DNA from: Cytophagales bacterium
GTDB taxonomy: Bacteria; Bacteroidota; Bacteroidia; Cytophagales; Spirosomataceae
Direction of reading: 5' to 3'
DNA: 64,000 nt
Assembly: GCA_013298025.1 (NCBI GenBank)
Contig: JAAFJE010000008.1
Location: forward strand, 150,676-214,675
In this document: positions 62,518 to 64,000 of the stretch, piece by piece
How the letters are laid out: every line of letters begins with the position of its first letter
Numbering within the stretch: position 1 is the first letter of the stretch
The notes under the pieces: generated by a model
What the model saw: only the letters and a program-made list of their open reading frames with translations
Told to the model about the DNA's origin: nothing
The model's database searches: none
Program-made: the position numbers and the translations under genes

Positions 62518-63728
62518 TACTCTACCCGAAGATTTTGTTTTGAAAACAAAAAGGCTGAACTTTGAAGCGACCAAGCACCAAATCAGCCTTTAAGGATGAA
62601 GCAAATCATCAAAGACGAAATTATAAAATTATTGGGTAAAATCCCATTAGCAACGAATTTAGCGAGGAAGAAATTTATATCTTCCTTCCTATTAGGTTTA
62701 CTTGATAGTAGAAAAGTTCAATTTCAAGAAATTGCAATTCATATCGAATCTGATGCAAAACTTGAATCTGTTGAACGAAATATTCAATCTTTTTTTAAGG
62801 ACTATAAATTTGACTATCAGCAGGTTTGTTTGGTACTACTATTATTTTTACCCCAAAAAAAACTAACGTTGTCAATTGATAGAACAGATCGGACCGCCGA
62901 TGCGGTGGGACTTTGGGGTTTATCAGTGCAATATTTTAATGATAGTTGCCCATAGTGGTTCTATTGGAATTCCTCTTTATTGGGAATTATTGGATAACAA
63001 ATCGGGTAATAGTAGTTGTCAAAATCGCCAAGATTTACTGATGAAACTTATTGGAGTTATCGGAGTAAATAGAATTAATGTAGTTATTGGTGATAGAGAG
63101 TTTATAGGTCAAGAATGGATTAAGTTCCTTAAAGACAATCATATATCATATTGTATGCGTGTGCCTAAAAGTCATTTAATTACGCTAAAAAATGGAAATA
63201 CCTTCTCTATAATTGAGCTTTTGGAAAATCAATCAGAACGATATTTTCACGATTGTATGGTTGATGGCGTTTGGTGTAATGCGATGATAAAAAAGTTGCC
63301 ATCAGATGATTATTTATTTTTAATAAGCGATTTTCCTACTAAAAAAATAGGTGCTATTTATCGCAAACGTTGGTGTATAGAGGTTCTATTCCAAACTTTT
63401 AAAGAGCGAGGATTTGATTTGGAATCGACTCATTTGAAGTGTCCTAAAAAGTTAAGTAAACTATTAGTTTTTGTAAGTATTGCTGTTGCTATATGCGTTA
63501 AGTTTGGTGAATACTATCACCAAAAAGTACAAAAAATAAAAGTTAAGCCTCATGGATATAAAGCCAATAGTTTTTTCAGAAAAGGATTGAATATTATCAG
63601 AAGAGGACTCAAGAATCCTTCTAATGACTTTTCTCAACTCTGGAATAAAAGCTTTAGGACTTTTACAAAATGGGTAAATATTCAAATTTCTTATAGTCAA
63701 CACTTTAAAGAAATCTTCGGGTAGAGTA
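62518..63728 (+). mobile_element. IS4-family insertion sequence
   Basis: 1211 bp bounded by perfect 18-bp inverted repeats: TACTCTACCCGAAGATTT at 62518-62535 and its complement at 63711-63728. The bases outside (GTAAGAC left, TCTTCAG right) are not a direct duplication, so one flank has been lost or rearranged. An internal AAAGGCTGA / TCAGCCTTT hairpin (62550-62591) just before the transposase start may block read-in transcription. The transposase stop codon lies inside the right repeat. Confidence 0.88.
62596..63724 (+). pseudogene. IS4-family transposase interrupted by 16 bp
   Basis: Frame 1 (62596-62955) gives the N-terminal domain up to LTLSIDRTD. Frame 2 gives W-D-FGVYQCNILMIVAHSGSIGIPLYWELLD, then INVVIGDREFIGQEWIKFL (second Asp), the YRKRW..E.LFQT.K.RGF(D)LE block with the catalytic Glu, and the C-terminus. 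Deleting the 16 GC-rich bases 62890-62905 fuses the frames to DRTDWDFG, the exact IS4 DRT.W motif. Full length would be about 371 residues. As it stands the transposase is broken unless frameshifting restores it. Confidence 0.8.
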
Positions 63729-63734
63729 TCTTCA

Positions 63735-64000
63735 GTTTCAATTCCATAGTGGTACGATTAAAAGCTTTACGCAAAAGCTGCTCGTGAACAATGCAAGCAG
63801 TTTCAATTCCATAGTGGTACCACTATGGAATTGAAACAAAATAAACTTTTAGCCATTTTTTTCTTTTGTTTTGCTTTTAATCGTACCACTATGGAATTGA
63901 AACATACCACCGTTTTTGATGGTATTGAGCCGCTGGTTTTCTTTTAATCGTACCACTATGGAATTGAAACTCTTCTACATTATATAATATTTATAGTTAA
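63735..64000 (+). CRISPR. CRISPR array, left edge, with inverted first unit
   Basis: Repeats are 30 bp, forward form starting CTTTTAATCGTACC and ending ATTGAAAC. Copies: 63735-63764 (reverse orientation), 63800-63837 (a reverse 21-bp part fused to a forward 21-bp part over a shared GTAC), 63874-63903 and 63941-63970 (forward). Spacers are 35 nt (63765-63799), 36 nt (63838-63873), 37 nt (63904-63940) and at least 30 nt at the window edge. The ATTGAAAC 3' end is the usual crRNA handle of Cas6-processed type I/III arrays, so the forward part is transcribed to the right. No leader is recognisable (IS4 occupies that side) and no cas gene is in the window. Confidence 0.9.

Noticed and set aside
62278..62574. 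98-codon reverse frame joining IS630 transposase to new N-terminal residues
   Set aside because: It is a chance fusion across the IS630/IS4 junction at 62517-62518; the first ~19 residues come from the IS4 terminal region.
61810..64000. cas genes beside the CRISPR array
   Set aside because: All frames here are transposases or fragments; no Cas motif was seen.

Overview
The window is chromosomal DNA of a Bacteroidota bacterium, most likely of the order Cytophagales (Flectobacillus/Arcicella/Runella-like). The signs are AT-rich DNA, recurrent TAnnTTTG -7 promoter elements with almost no Shine-Dalgarno sequences, a type IX secretion sorting domain on a giant secreted protein, a short archaeal-style prolyl-tRNA synthetase, a FadL-type protein, a Porin_10-like barrel, and many SusD-less secreted glycosidases and lipoproteins. 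The genus is an inference; no rRNA is present.

1-22.1 kb is ordinary core and niche genome: a DUF1080 protein, hisS, a queuosine-precursor transporter, an AlaA-like aminotransferase, a GH109 + GHMP-kinase pair, pirin, a SHOCT protein, an Lrp regulator followed by a solitary sufB, a pentapeptide-repeat protein, a 1367-residue T9SS cargo built from Ig-like repeats and two seven-repeat propellers, and a GH43-like/discoidin protein. A striking 160-nt tRNA-like RNA with a 90-nt structured insert lies at 12.2-12.4 kb behind a near-consensus promoter.

22.3-31 kb is an accessory island: an IS1-family remnant, an IS630-family element, an oxidoreductase gene cut off by it, a hydrolase and a propeller lipoprotein, a class II Fic protein, a DUF1016 remnant, a two-gene ABC-ATPase + TOPRIM-like operon (a candidate anti-phage system) and a 3 x 42 bp repeat.

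31-45.8 kb returns to housekeeping: DoxX, a membrane AraC regulator, an ArnT-like glycosyltransferase, a FadL-like protein, proS, menC, lpxK, a porin and miaE. 45.8-48.7 kb holds a secreted caspase-FGE fusion protein whose two flanks carry the same families of short palindromic and longer intergenic repeats. 48.7-61.3 kb has an AddB-like nuclease, a PAS protein with a DHp domain but no ATPase domain, an M16 peptidase, a structured intergenic element, a flavoprotein, a divergent lrp/ald pair, a lipoprotein and a DUF1801 protein.

61.4-64 kb is a wreckage zone: a 5'-truncated DUF3226-like gene, a truncated IS630 copy inverted relative to the first, an IS4-family element with perfect 18-bp ends whose transposase is interrupted by 16 bp, and the edge of a CRISPR array whose outermost unit is inverted, making a 38-bp perfect palindrome. 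No cas gene is in the window. All family names are from recognition of motifs by eye, not from searches.
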